From NCBI GenBank assembly GCA_947458565.1, contig CANGZK010000067.1, forward strand, positions 1 to 6,148: a DNA stretch of 6,148 nt, in the 5' to 3' direction. The translations under genes were made by a program, and so were the position numbers. The notes below the pieces were generated by a model. It had not been told where the DNA came from, searched no databases, and saw nothing but the letters and a program-made list of their open reading frames with translations. This stretch comes from Acidimicrobiaceae bacterium. Lineage in GTDB: Bacteria > Actinomycetota > Acidimicrobiia > Acidimicrobiales > Ilumatobacteraceae. Positions 1 through 5,924 of the stretch are shown piece by piece (positions within the stretch are counted from its first letter, which is position 1; every line of letters begins with the position of its first letter).

Positions 1-378
1 GGTGTAGTTCCGTTGCCGCGTGAAGAGGGTGGGCAGTTGCTGAGTGAAGTGACGTGGGTGGATCGATTTGGAAACTGTCAATTGAATGTTGGGCCTGAAG
101 ATGTTGAAAAGTGGGGTTCGCCACTGCGAGTCATTATTGGCGCATCAGATCCAAGTAGCCAGATCGTGCGCTCAATGCCAGTAGTGCGCAACTTTGCAGA
201 CATTGGTGGCGGTATTGGTCTTGTTGTCGACTCATATGGAATGCTCGCATTATGTGCTGACCGTGGATCGGCAGCAGCTGAACTACAACTTGGACCAACC
301 GACATGGTGGTGATTGCACAAGATCCGAGCGCTGGTGCTGGAGTGGCTACGTCTGTGCGCTTAGGCACCAAAAAATGA
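1..378 (+). CDS. SAM hydroxide adenosyltransferase (DUF62 family), C-terminal fragment
   Basis: The frame is open to the left edge, so the gene starts outside the window; a TTG at 13 is only an internal codon. About 125 residues are visible. The stretch VTWVDRFGNCQLNVG (fragment residues 17-31) matches the start of the C-terminal beta-barrel domain of the SAM hydrolase/fluorinase superfamily, where the D-x-FGN-x-x-x-N motif helps bind the adenosine part. Further on, DSYGMLALCADRGSAAAELQL followed by a hydrophobic strand fits the family's closing pattern (small residue-x-G-x-L-x-x-A, then GSAA). Family members split S-adenosylmethionine into adenosine and methionine using water; the halogenase branch uses halide instead. 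The catalytic N-terminal domain is not visible, so hydrolase versus halogenase cannot be decided, but hydrolase is far commoner. It ends 34 bases before the micropeptide frame. No terminator is evident. Confidence 0.85.
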   Translation, partial: GVVPLPREEGGQLLSEVTWVDRFGNCQLNVGPEDVEKWGSPLRVIIGASDPSSQIVRSMPVVRNFADIGGGIGLVVDSYGMLALCADRGSAAAELQLGPTDMVVIAQDPSAGAGVATSVRLGTKK

Positions 379-379
379 G

Positions 380-406
380 TTGTCGTTCTTGCATTGGGCG
401 TAATAT
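380..406 (+). promoter_or_regulatory. Possible leaderless promoter of the 27-codon frame
   Basis: TAATAT at 401-406 is close to the consensus -10 hexamer and ends six bases before the ATG at 413, which puts the expected transcription start on the ATG itself. TTGTCG at 380-385 is a passable -35 box, though the 15-base spacer is short. Leaderless starts of this TANNNT type are common in Actinobacteria. The call is inferred from position and similarity only. Confidence 0.4.
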
Positions 407-412
407 CGGATC

Positions 413-496
413 ATGAGACCCGCCACAACGCTCGTTATTGGTTTATTGCTTGCAGTAATTTTGGGTGCAGGCGTTTTGTCGCTGATGATGCGCTAA
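413..496 (+). CDS. Putative 27-residue single-span membrane micropeptide
   Basis: The ATG at 413 opens 27 codons ending in TAA (494-496). The peptide begins MRPATT, continues as an almost unbroken hydrophobic run from about residue 7 to 25 (VIGLLLAVILGAGVLSLM) and ends in a single Arg. That is the shape of a minimal bitopic membrane peptide. I do not recognise a family. No Shine-Dalgarno is present, but a -10-like TAATAT sits six bases upstream, as expected of a leaderless gene. The 3' part overlaps the end of the convergent membrane-protein gene by 62 bases. It could be a real small membrane protein, a short remnant of a longer gene, or chance. The hydrophobic composition, the charged residue near each end and the promoter box favour a real gene. 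Confidence 0.45.
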   Translation: MRPATTLVIGLLLAVILGAGVLSLMMR

Positions 497-1256
497 GCGT
501 TGAGTTGCTCGCAACCAAAAATCCGCTAAACAGAATTGAAACGCCACAGAGCAATGTGATCGCAAAAGCGCGGTCTTGACCTAGTCGGCCAGCGAGTGTG
601 CCACTTGCTGACAACACGAGTGTGCCAACAGCGATCAGCACATTGCCACCCGCAAGTCGCTTTGCAGATGTGACCGTTCGGGTAAGACTTTTTGTGGCCG
701 CAGGGTTTTGCTTTCTGACTACTCGCCAAGCCGACCACAGTGCTCCAACGATGATGAACATGGCTGGCACACCAGAACCGACGGCTGCAAGAATGCGTGG
801 CGCTGCACCAAATATTTCTCGACCTGCTGGAAATTCGGTGGAAACAATTTGCGATTTTGTTGGGGCAATCAACACCACTCCTGTTGCAAAACCCGACAAC
901 CAGACGAGCCACGTGCGAGAAACATCTCCTGCACGAACACCGATCAGTAGGTACACAGTTCCGAGTGCGAGCCAAGCCACGTTGAGTACGGCGCCAGCCA
1001 AGAAAAAAACACGGAATGCCATCAAGTTCCAACCTGAACTTTCGGCCCACCACAGTGCACCTGATCCAACAGCGAAGAGCGCCATCGCAATTGTCCACGC
1101 CAATTCGTGTGGCTGACGCCGGCGCAACCAGCGATCGAGTGTGCTCAAAGTAAATGCGCATGCAATGAGGGTCGCAGCACCCGCCAATGCCGAGTTCAAC
1201 TCGTTATGCGCCGACTGGGCAGCCACGATCTCAGTAATGCTGTAGGCAAAACTCAT
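435..1256 (-). CDS. Conserved-looking seven-helix membrane protein of unknown function
   Basis: This 273-residue protein is mostly hydrophobic. Probable membrane helices lie at about residues 20-41, 52-70, 79-106, 115-132, 153-178, 203-223 and 230-250. There is no cleavable signal peptide or recognisable soluble domain. The segment ALWWAESSGWNLMAFRVFF and the following LAGAVLNVAWLALGTVYLL resemble actinobacterial proteins annotated only as hypothetical membrane proteins; this is from memory, not a search. A basic RWLRRR cluster (42-47) follows helix 1, and the loop at about 180-200 is also basic. I see no catalytic motif, and no His or Cys pattern suggesting heme or metal binding. The ATG at 1254-1256 is chosen because a TAGCCT box lies six bases upstream, fitting a leaderless start. 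It is divergent from the rex-hem operon and shares its 128-base control region, so a link to redox or heme physiology is possible but unproven. Confidence 0.85.
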   Translation of the reverse strand: MSFAYSITEIVAAQSAHNELNSALAGAATLIACAFTLSTLDRWLRRRQPHELAWTIAMALFAVGSGALWWAESSGWNLMAFRVFFLAGAVLNVAWLALGTVYLLIGVRAGDVSRTWLVWLSGFATGVVLIAPTKSQIVSTEFPAGREIFGAAPRILAAVGSGVPAMFIIVGALWSAWRVVRKQNPAATKSLTRTVTSAKRLAGGNVLIAVGTLVLSASGTLAGRLGQDRAFAITLLCGVSILFSGFLVASNSTLSASSATKRLHPKLLQAINQ

Positions 1257-1262
1257 GGGCGC

Positions 1263-1290
1263 AGGCTAGTTGGGCCAATTGGTCTTTTAA
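1263..1290 (-). promoter_or_regulatory. Possible leaderless promoter of the membrane-protein gene
   Basis: Reading the minus strand, TAGCCT (1268-1263) matches the actinobacterial TANNNT -10 pattern and is followed by six bases (GCGCCC) and then the ATG at 1256. A TTAAAA hexamer (1290-1285) lies 16 bases further upstream and matches four of six -35 positions. No Shine-Dalgarno is visible. Confidence 0.4.
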
Positions 1291-1347
1291 TTGTCTCGAA
1301 AGTGACGGATGTCTTGTGGGCATAAGGCCCAGAGCCGGGGCACGGAC

Positions 1348-1367
1348 TTCGTGAATTCATGCACGAA
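1348..1367. promoter_or_regulatory. Probable Rex operator (20-base palindrome)
   Basis: TTCGTGAATTCATGCACGAA has perfect six-base arms (TTCGTG and CACGAA) around an eight-base centre whose second and third base pairs from the arms also match. Against the Rex consensus TTGTGAA-N4-TTCACAA, the inner 18 bases (1349-1366) agree at 11 of 14 defined positions, counted by hand. It ends five bases before the -10-like box of rex, covering roughly -37 to -18 relative to the expected start. Bound Rex would therefore block RNA polymerase. In Streptomyces coelicolor, Rex represses its own rex-hemACD operon and is released by NADH. Assignment to Rex is inferred from similarity, position and the adjacent rex gene. 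Confidence 0.6.
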
Positions 1368-1371
1368 CGCC

Positions 1372-1377
1372 TACCCT
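1372..1377 (+). promoter_or_regulatory. -10-like box of the rex-hem operon
   Basis: TACCCT fits TANNNT and lies seven bases before the GTG start at 1385, which implies a leaderless rex transcript. The -35 region falls inside the palindrome at 1348-1367 and does not resemble TTGACA, so the promoter may be weak or dependent on other factors. Confidence 0.4.
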
Positions 1378-1384
1378 TCGTAGT

Positions 1385-2065
1385 GTGACAGATCTAGTGA
1401 AACCCCCATCACGGCCTGAGGCACTTCGTCGACGTATTCCCGACGCGGCAGTTACTCGTTTGCCGGTGTACCTACAGATTTTGAATAAGTCAATAACGGA
1501 AGGTGTCTCGCAGTTGTCGAGCGATCAACTTGCGGGGTTGGCAGGACTTAATGCAGCCAAGGTGCGCAAAGATTTGTCGTACTTGGGGAGCTATGGAACA
1601 CGTGGCGTTGGATACGACGTTGCGTATCTCGTCTACCAAATCAAACGTGAACTGGGATTGTTGAACGATTGGAAGGTCGTGGTTGTTGGTGCGGGCAACT
1701 TGGGCAACGCACTCACAAATTACGCTGGTTTTTCTTCGCGCGGATTTGAGGTTTCAGCAGTTGTTGATATTGATTCAGCAAAGGTTGGTAAAAAAGTTGG
1801 TGGAGTAGTGGTGCGGCATGTTGATGACCTCTTGTCAATTGTCAATAACGACAAAGTCAGCATTGGTGTCATCGCCACACCGCCTGCATCGGCACAGCGT
1901 GCAGCAGAGTTGCTTGTTGCTGCTGGTATCAAATCAATCCTCAACTTTGCTGCAACAGTGCTAACGGTGCCGAGCGAAGTATCGGTTCGCAGCGTTGATT
2001 TGGGCATGGAACTTCAGATTCTTGGATATTACGAACAGCTCAACAGGCCTGGCGCATGTCAATAG
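1385..2065 (+). CDS. rex: Redox-sensing transcriptional repressor Rex
   Basis: The 226-residue protein is close to the usual Rex length. Residues about 20-85 form the winged-helix DNA-binding domain: RLPVYL (25-30), SDQLAGLAGLNAAKVRKDL (46-64, recognition region), and the hallmark SYLGSYGTRGVGYDV (65-79). Residues about 95-205 form a Rossmann domain with GAGNLG (102-107) for NAD(H), an acidic VVDID (126-130) at the end of the second strand, and GVIATPP (161-167). The closing VDLGMELQILGYYEQ (204-218) is the domain-swapping C-terminal helix. Rex is a homodimer that binds DNA when NADH/NAD+ is low and lets go when NADH rises. The GTG start gives a normal N-terminus and sits seven bases after a -10-like box, with no Shine-Dalgarno. 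A Rex-like operator lies just upstream, suggesting autoregulation. The protein closely resembles Streptomyces Rex but lacks its long disordered C-terminal tail. Confidence 0.97.
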   Translation: MTDLVKPPSRPEALRRRIPDAAVTRLPVYLQILNKSITEGVSQLSSDQLAGLAGLNAAKVRKDLSYLGSYGTRGVGYDVAYLVYQIKRELGLLNDWKVVVVGAGNLGNALTNYAGFSSRGFEVSAVVDIDSAKVGKKVGGVVVRHVDDLLSIVNNDKVSIGVIATPPASAQRAAELLVAAGIKSILNFAATVLTVPSEVSVRSVDLGMELQILGYYEQLNRPGACQ

Positions 2066-3318
2066 TTGTTCTCGGAGTCAATCATCGCTCGGCGCCACTT
2101 GATGTAATCGAACGCGTAGCTGTTGCCGAAGAGTCGCTCACAAAGGCACTGCATAGTTTGGTGTCGCGCGACAATGTGCGCGAAACAGTGTTGCTCTCAA
2201 CGTGCAACCGCACCGAAGTGTATGTAGTTGCTGAAAAGTTTCACGGTGCGTATGCAGATGTGCGCGACTACTTTTGTGAGCTTTCTGGGCTAACACCAGA
2301 CGAATTGCATCCACATTTTTACAGTCAGCATGACGAAGCTGCAGTATCGCATTTGTTTGAAGTTGCTTCTGGTCTTGACTCTGCGGTAATTGGTGAAACC
2401 GAAATACTTGGTCAAGTACGCGACGCATGGGATTTGGCTCGAGTAGAGCAAACCTCTCGCACGACGCTCAATATGTTGTTTCGACAAGCGCTCGAAGTGG
2501 GTAAGCGTGCGCGCAACGAAACTGGAATCAGTAAGTCAACAACATCAATTTCGCACGCTGCGGTCGAGATGGCTAAAGAGTTGTTGGGAACAATGCAGGG
2601 CAAAAGTGTTCTCGTCGTTGGCGCAGGTGACATGGGTGCAGGCATTGCCCGCGCACTCTCGAGTGCGGGTGCTGCGTCGGTGACCGTCATGAATCGCAAT
2701 ACAGAGCGAGCAGAACAACTCGCCGCCACAGTTGGTGCTGTGGTCAGTCCAATTTCTGAGTTGGCAAATGCTCTTGGCATAGCCGATGTGGTGTTGACAT
2801 GCACTGGCGCAACAGAGCCAATTATCACCGCCGAGTTGGTCAACTCTGTGCGGGCTACGTCGCCACAATCGCCGCTGTTGATCGTGGATATTGCAATGCC
2901 ACGAGATGTGGAGCATTCGGTAAGTGAAATTGCGCATGTGACGTTGCGTGATTTGTATGACCTGCGCGACTGGGCACAGGTCGGCATCAATGCTCGCAAT
3001 AATGAAGCCGATGCAGTGCGAACAATCATCGGTGAAGAAGTTGAACGCTTCACTCAAGAGTCAATTGCTCGGCAAGCCGCTCCACTGGTTGCCGAGTTGC
3101 ACGAGCGTGCCGAAAACATTCGTCGCGCTGAGATGGAAAGATTTGCAGCTCGCATGTCTGGTTTAACTCCGGAACAACGTGAATTGGTTGAAACCATGAG
3201 CAAGTCGGTTGTTGCCAAATTGCTTCACACTCCATCCATCCAACTCAAAAACAGTGCGGGCACGCCCCAAGGTGAGCGCATCGCTGCGGCACTGCGCGAC
3301 CTCTTCGACATCGAATGA
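2056..3318 (+). CDS. hemA: Glutamyl-tRNA reductase
   Basis: This enzyme reduces glutamyl-tRNA(Glu) to glutamate-1-semialdehyde with NADPH, the committing step of C5-route tetrapyrrole synthesis. The 420 residues match the family length. The catalytic domain (about 1-150) opens with VVLGVNHRSAPL (4-15), has the thioester-forming Cys50 in LSTCNRTEVY (47-56), His99 in SHLFEVASGLDS (98-109), and the signature SAVIGETEILGQVRDAW (109-125). The NADPH domain (about 160-310) carries VVGAGDMG (187-194), NRN (213-215) and IVDIAMPRDV (276-285). The helical dimerisation domain (about 320-420) includes the ERFAARMSGLTPEQRELVE stretch (361-379). All key residues are intact. The ATG at 2056 overlaps the rex end by ten bases, and only a weak AGG (2045-2047) precedes it, so translation is probably coupled to rex. 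Confidence 0.98.
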   Translation: MSIVVLGVNHRSAPLDVIERVAVAEESLTKALHSLVSRDNVRETVLLSTCNRTEVYVVAEKFHGAYADVRDYFCELSGLTPDELHPHFYSQHDEAAVSHLFEVASGLDSAVIGETEILGQVRDAWDLARVEQTSRTTLNMLFRQALEVGKRARNETGISKSTTSISHAAVEMAKELLGTMQGKSVLVVGAGDMGAGIARALSSAGAASVTVMNRNTERAEQLAATVGAVVSPISELANALGIADVVLTCTGATEPIITAELVNSVRATSPQSPLLIVDIAMPRDVEHSVSEIAHVTLRDLYDLRDWAQVGINARNNEADAVRTIIGEEVERFTQESIARQAAPLVAELHERAENIRRAEMERFAARMSGLTPEQRELVETMSKSVVAKLLHTPSIQLKNSAGTPQGERIAAALRDLFDIE

Positions 3319-4184
3319 TTCGTCTTGCAACTCGCTCGAGTGCACAAGCCCGCACTCAAGCCGAAGTAGTTGCTCATGCAATATCTGCGGCAACCGGTGA
3401 AACAACTGAACTCGTTTTTGTTGAAACGCTTGGCGACATCAAACGCGATGTTCCACTGCACCAAATTGGTGGTCAGGGTATTTTTGTAAAAGAAGTACAG
3501 CAGGCCGTGTTGGATGGGCACGCAGATTTGGCCGTGCACTCGGCAAAAGATTTGCCGTCTTTGCAAACCGATGGTCTTGTCGTTGGTGCATGGTGCGCGC
3601 GGCGAGATGCTCGCGATGCATTAGTTGGCAACACGATGTCTGGCCTGCAACAAGGTGCAACGGTTGCAACTGGCTCGGTGCGCCGGCGTGCGCAGTTGCT
3701 CACGATGCGACCCGACCTCGCGTTTATTGATTTGCGAGGCAACATCAATACTCGGCTGGGCAAGATACCTGAAGGTGGTGCAATTGTCATGGCAGTTGCG
3801 GCACTTGAGGTGCTTGGACTCACTGATCAGATTGCACAAATTCTTGACCCAAGTGTTGTTGTTCCAATGATCGGTCAGGGTTGTGTGGCAGTGGAGTGTC
3901 GAGTGGGCGATGCCGCAACGCAAATTGCACTTCAGGCGGTTGACCACGCAGCAACTCGTCGCGCAGTTGAAATGGAGCGAGCATTCTTGGCCGAGCTTGG
4001 CGCAGGATGCAATATGCCAATCGGTGCACATTTGGATGAGCAAGATGTATTTACCGCATTTATGGCAACTGGTGACACGGCGGCTGATCGTCATGTGGTG
4101 CACACGCAGTCGGTCGCTGGTGTTGCAGATCGTTTGCAATTAGCTCGCGACATCGCAACGCAGTGCCGAAACAAACTGCAATGA
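3315..4184 (+). CDS. hemC: Hydroxymethylbilane synthase (porphobilinogen deaminase)
   Basis: It joins four porphobilinogen units into linear hydroxymethylbilane in the cytosol. At 289 residues it is slightly shorter than the common 300-315. Visible motifs are the start IRLATRSSAQARTQA (2-16), the substrate-site Arg-rich ATGSVRRRAQL (118-128), HSAKDLP (75-81) with the catalytic Asp79, and RGNINTRLGK (141-150). IGQGCVAVE (186-194) and GAGCNMPIGAH (229-239) follow; Cys232 in the latter is the attachment point of the dipyrromethane cofactor. All essential residues are present. The ATG overlaps the hemA stop as ATGA, so translation is likely by re-initiation; no Shine-Dalgarno is visible. It lies between hemA and hemD, as in Streptomyces. 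Confidence 0.98.
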   Translation: MIRLATRSSAQARTQAEVVAHAISAATGETTELVFVETLGDIKRDVPLHQIGGQGIFVKEVQQAVLDGHADLAVHSAKDLPSLQTDGLVVGAWCARRDARDALVGNTMSGLQQGATVATGSVRRRAQLLTMRPDLAFIDLRGNINTRLGKIPEGGAIVMAVAALEVLGLTDQIAQILDPSVVVPMIGQGCVAVECRVGDAATQIALQAVDHAATRRAVEMERAFLAELGAGCNMPIGAHLDEQDVFTAFMATGDTAADRHVVHTQSVAGVADRLQLARDIATQCRNKLQ

Positions 4185-4930
4185 CCAACCTCGCCGGAAA
4201 GACAGTTGTACTGACTCGTCCAGTTGAACAGTCAAGCGAACTTGCCGAATTGCTGGCCGAAGTCGATGTCAACGTGTTGTTGGTTCCACTGATCAAAATT
4301 GTTGGACCAAGCGATGGCGGTCGCAAGCTGAAAGCGGCGCTTGATCGCGCCGAAGAGTATGACTGGATAGTTGTTACGTCTGCAAATGGAGCGCAAAGCA
4401 TTGCAGCATTTCTTCAGACGCTGTTGGCTAGTGATGCACGACGACCAAAAATCGCGGCGGTTGGTGGCGCAACGGCAAAGGCACTTGGATGTGCTGCGGA
4501 CTTCATGCCGAGTATTGCAAATGCGCAGACACTTGTGCGCGAATTTCCGTATGGCGAGGGGCGAGTATTGCTCGCTCAAGTTGAAAACGTGGGCGGTGTA
4601 GTCGACTCATCGGTTGCACGCGGACTTGCCGAGCGCGGTTGGTTGGTAGACGAGGCAGCCGCGTATCAAACTGTGGCGGCTACTCCGAGCGAACAAGAAG
4701 TTGAGCAGGCGACTCAAGCAGATGCTGTTGTTTTTTACTCCGGATCGGCTGTGCGCTCTTGGCGTGCGGGTATGGGGATGAAGACGCCAAACGTTGTCAT
4801 TGCAATTGGTGAATCAACTGCGCGGGTTGCGCGCAATCTCAATATTCGGGTTTCGAGCGTTGCTGCACAAACAACGCCCAGTGCTGTGGTGGCTGCACTC
4901 GTTGAGGTTTTCGAACAACAGCACCCGTAG
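4181..4930 (+). CDS. hemD: Uroporphyrinogen-III synthase
   Basis: It closes hydroxymethylbilane while inverting ring D, giving uroporphyrinogen III. The 249-residue protein has the typical two-domain build of this poorly conserved family: KTVVLTRP (7-14), the lid segment WIVVTSANGAQS (62-73), AAVGGATAKAL (92-102), the conserved Tyr162 in AAAYQTV, VVFYSGSAVRSW (183-194) and IAIGESTARVA (208-218). The ATG at 4181 is preferred over an upstream GTG at 4163 because it makes an ATGA overlap with the hemC stop, the same arrangement as hemA/hemC, and starts right at the family's N-terminus. It stands alone, whereas Streptomyces and many other Actinobacteria carry hemD fused to a uroporphyrinogen-III methyltransferase domain. 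The stop lies in a hairpin that runs to the hemB start. Confidence 0.95.
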   Translation: MTNLAGKTVVLTRPVEQSSELAELLAEVDVNVLLVPLIKIVGPSDGGRKLKAALDRAEEYDWIVVTSANGAQSIAAFLQTLLASDARRPKIAAVGGATAKALGCAADFMPSIANAQTLVREFPYGEGRVLLAQVENVGGVVDSSVARGLAERGWLVDEAAAYQTVAATPSEQEVEQATQADAVVFYSGSAVRSWRAGMGMKTPNVVIAIGESTARVARNLNIRVSSVAAQTTPSAVVAALVEVFEQQHP

Positions 4931-4940
4931 CCTTACGGGT
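4923..4940 (+). repeat. Perfect hairpin between hemD stop and hemB start
   Basis: ACCCGTA (4923-4929) and TACGGGT (4934-4940) are exact inverted repeats around a four-base GCCT loop. The hemD stop codon (TAG, 4928-4930) straddles the stem and loop, and the hemB ATG begins at the next base after the stem. There is no T-run, so it is not a typical terminator. It could affect re-initiation at hemB or be an mRNA processing signal. TAGCCT at 4928-4933 also fits a -10 box seven bases before the hemB ATG, so an internal leaderless promoter is an alternative reading. Confidence 0.6.
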
Positions 4941-5921
4941 ATGGCGTTTCCGCAATCTCGCCCCCGTCGTTTGCGACAGAGTCCCGCCATGCGCGAACTT
5001 GTTGCAGAAGTGCGTTTGGGCGTCAAAGATCTTGTTGCCCCACTATTTGTGCGCGAGGGCATTACGTCTGCGCAACCAATCTTGTCGCTGCCTGGCGTCG
5101 TGCAACACACGCTCGATTCATTGCGCAGTGAAGTAGTACAGCTTGCAGAACTTGGTGTTCCTGGTGTCATTTTGTTTGGCATTCCATCAGTGAAAGACGA
5201 AGTTGGCTCTGGCGCATTTGATCCAGCCGGCATCGTGCAGGTGGCATTACGCGAATTGCAAAAAGAAGTCGGCAATGACATGGTGCTGATGTCTGATTTG
5301 TGTGTTGACGAATACACATCGCACGGACACTGCGGAGTGCTCAACAAGCACGGTGACGTTGACAACGATGCGACGCTTGATATTTACTGTCGAGCAGCAC
5401 TTGCGCAGGCAACTGCAGGCGCACATGTTGTGGCTCCAAGCGGAATGATGGACGGCCAAGTTGGCGCGATTCGAGATGCACTTGATGGCGCAGGATTTTC
5501 TGATGTTGCGATTATGGCCTACTCGGCAAAGTACGCCTCTGGTTTGTATGGTCCGTTTCGCGATGCTGTTGATGTGCAGATTCAGGGTGGAGGTAACCGC
5601 AAGAGTTACCAACAAGATTGGCGTAACGCGCGTGAAGCGCTGCGCGAGGTGCACGCCGATATCGAACAAGGTGCCGACATCGTCATGGTCAAACCTGCGT
5701 TGAGTTATCTCGACGTGATTAGCGCAGTGCGTGCACAAGTTGATGTGCCAGTGGCTGCGTATCACGTGAGTGGCGAATACGCGATGATTAAAGCGGCTTC
5801 GGCAAATGGTTGGATCGATCACGACACCGTGGCACTTGAGCAACTCACGGCCGTCAAGCGCGCCGGTGCAGACATCATCCTCACATATTTCGCGCGTTGG
5901 TTCGCAGAAAACAATCGCTAA
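4941..5921 (+). CDS. hemB: Delta-aminolevulinic acid dehydratase (porphobilinogen synthase)
   Basis: It condenses two 5-aminolevulinate molecules into porphobilinogen; the usual form is a homo-octamer. The 326 residues match the family. The N-terminal arm reads PQSRPRRLRQSPAMRELV (4-21), followed by VAPLFVREGI (32-41). The two Schiff-base lysines are Lys197 in AYSAKYASGLYGPFR and Lys251 in MVKPALSYLDV. The C-terminal substrate motif is YHVSGEYAMIKAA (274-286). The active-site metal loop is SDLCVDEYTSHGHCG (118-132): Cys121 and Cys131 are kept, but the middle ligand is Asp123 where zinc enzymes have Cys and magnesium-type enzymes have Asp at all three places. The frame is open about 49 codons further upstream, but that part overlaps hemD in another frame and is not HemB-like, so the ATG at 4941 is chosen. 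It follows hemD by ten bases. Confidence 0.97.
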   Translation: MAFPQSRPRRLRQSPAMRELVAEVRLGVKDLVAPLFVREGITSAQPILSLPGVVQHTLDSLRSEVVQLAELGVPGVILFGIPSVKDEVGSGAFDPAGIVQVALRELQKEVGNDMVLMSDLCVDEYTSHGHCGVLNKHGDVDNDATLDIYCRAALAQATAGAHVVAPSGMMDGQVGAIRDALDGAGFSDVAIMAYSAKYASGLYGPFRDAVDVQIQGGGNRKSYQQDWRNAREALREVHADIEQGADIVMVKPALSYLDVISAVRAQVDVPVAAYHVSGEYAMIKAASANGWIDHDTVALEQLTAVKRAGADIILTYFARWFAENNR

Positions 5922-5924
5922 AAC

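Larger units (their letters stand above)
1257..1384. promoter_or_regulatory. Divergent control region between membrane gene and rex operon
   Basis: This is the main non-coding gap in the window. It holds the two outward promoter-like boxes and the Rex-like palindrome. It also holds an eight-base palindrome CCAATTGG (1275-1282) and a small hairpin with arms TGGGC (1317-1321) and GCCCA (1327-1331). The last two have no clear role. The Rex site lies close to rex (18 bases from the start codon) and over 90 bases from the membrane gene, so Rex is expected to act mainly on the operon. Confidence 0.6.

Noticed and set aside
504..515. Hairpin GTTGC-TC-GCAAC as a terminator for the micropeptide or the membrane gene
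   Set aside because: The stem is five pairs with a two-base loop and no T-run on either strand.
598..1116. Plus-strand open frame (172 codons) opposite the membrane-protein gene
   Set aside because: The opposite strand gives a coherent seven-helix protein, whereas this frame gives a Pro/Thr-rich sequence without domain features.
1317..1331. Small hairpin TGGGC-ATAAG-GCCCA in the divergent region as an operator or attenuator
   Set aside because: It is short, lies upstream of the presumed transcription start of rex, and matches no operator I know.
2412..3053. Minus-strand open frame (213 codons) opposite hemA
   Set aside because: It is fully covered by hemA on the other strand with all hemA motifs intact; the Ser/Ala/Thr-rich translation is a by-product of hemA codon use.
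4163..4180. GTG as an earlier hemD start
   Set aside because: The ATG at 4181 overlaps the hemC stop as ATGA, like hemA/hemC, and is followed at once by the conserved KTVVLTRP; the six extra residues add nothing recognisable.
4794..4940. Upstream extension of hemB by 49 codons
   Set aside because: It overlaps the last part of hemD in another frame, its residues do not resemble HemB, and family members start near the ATG at 4941.
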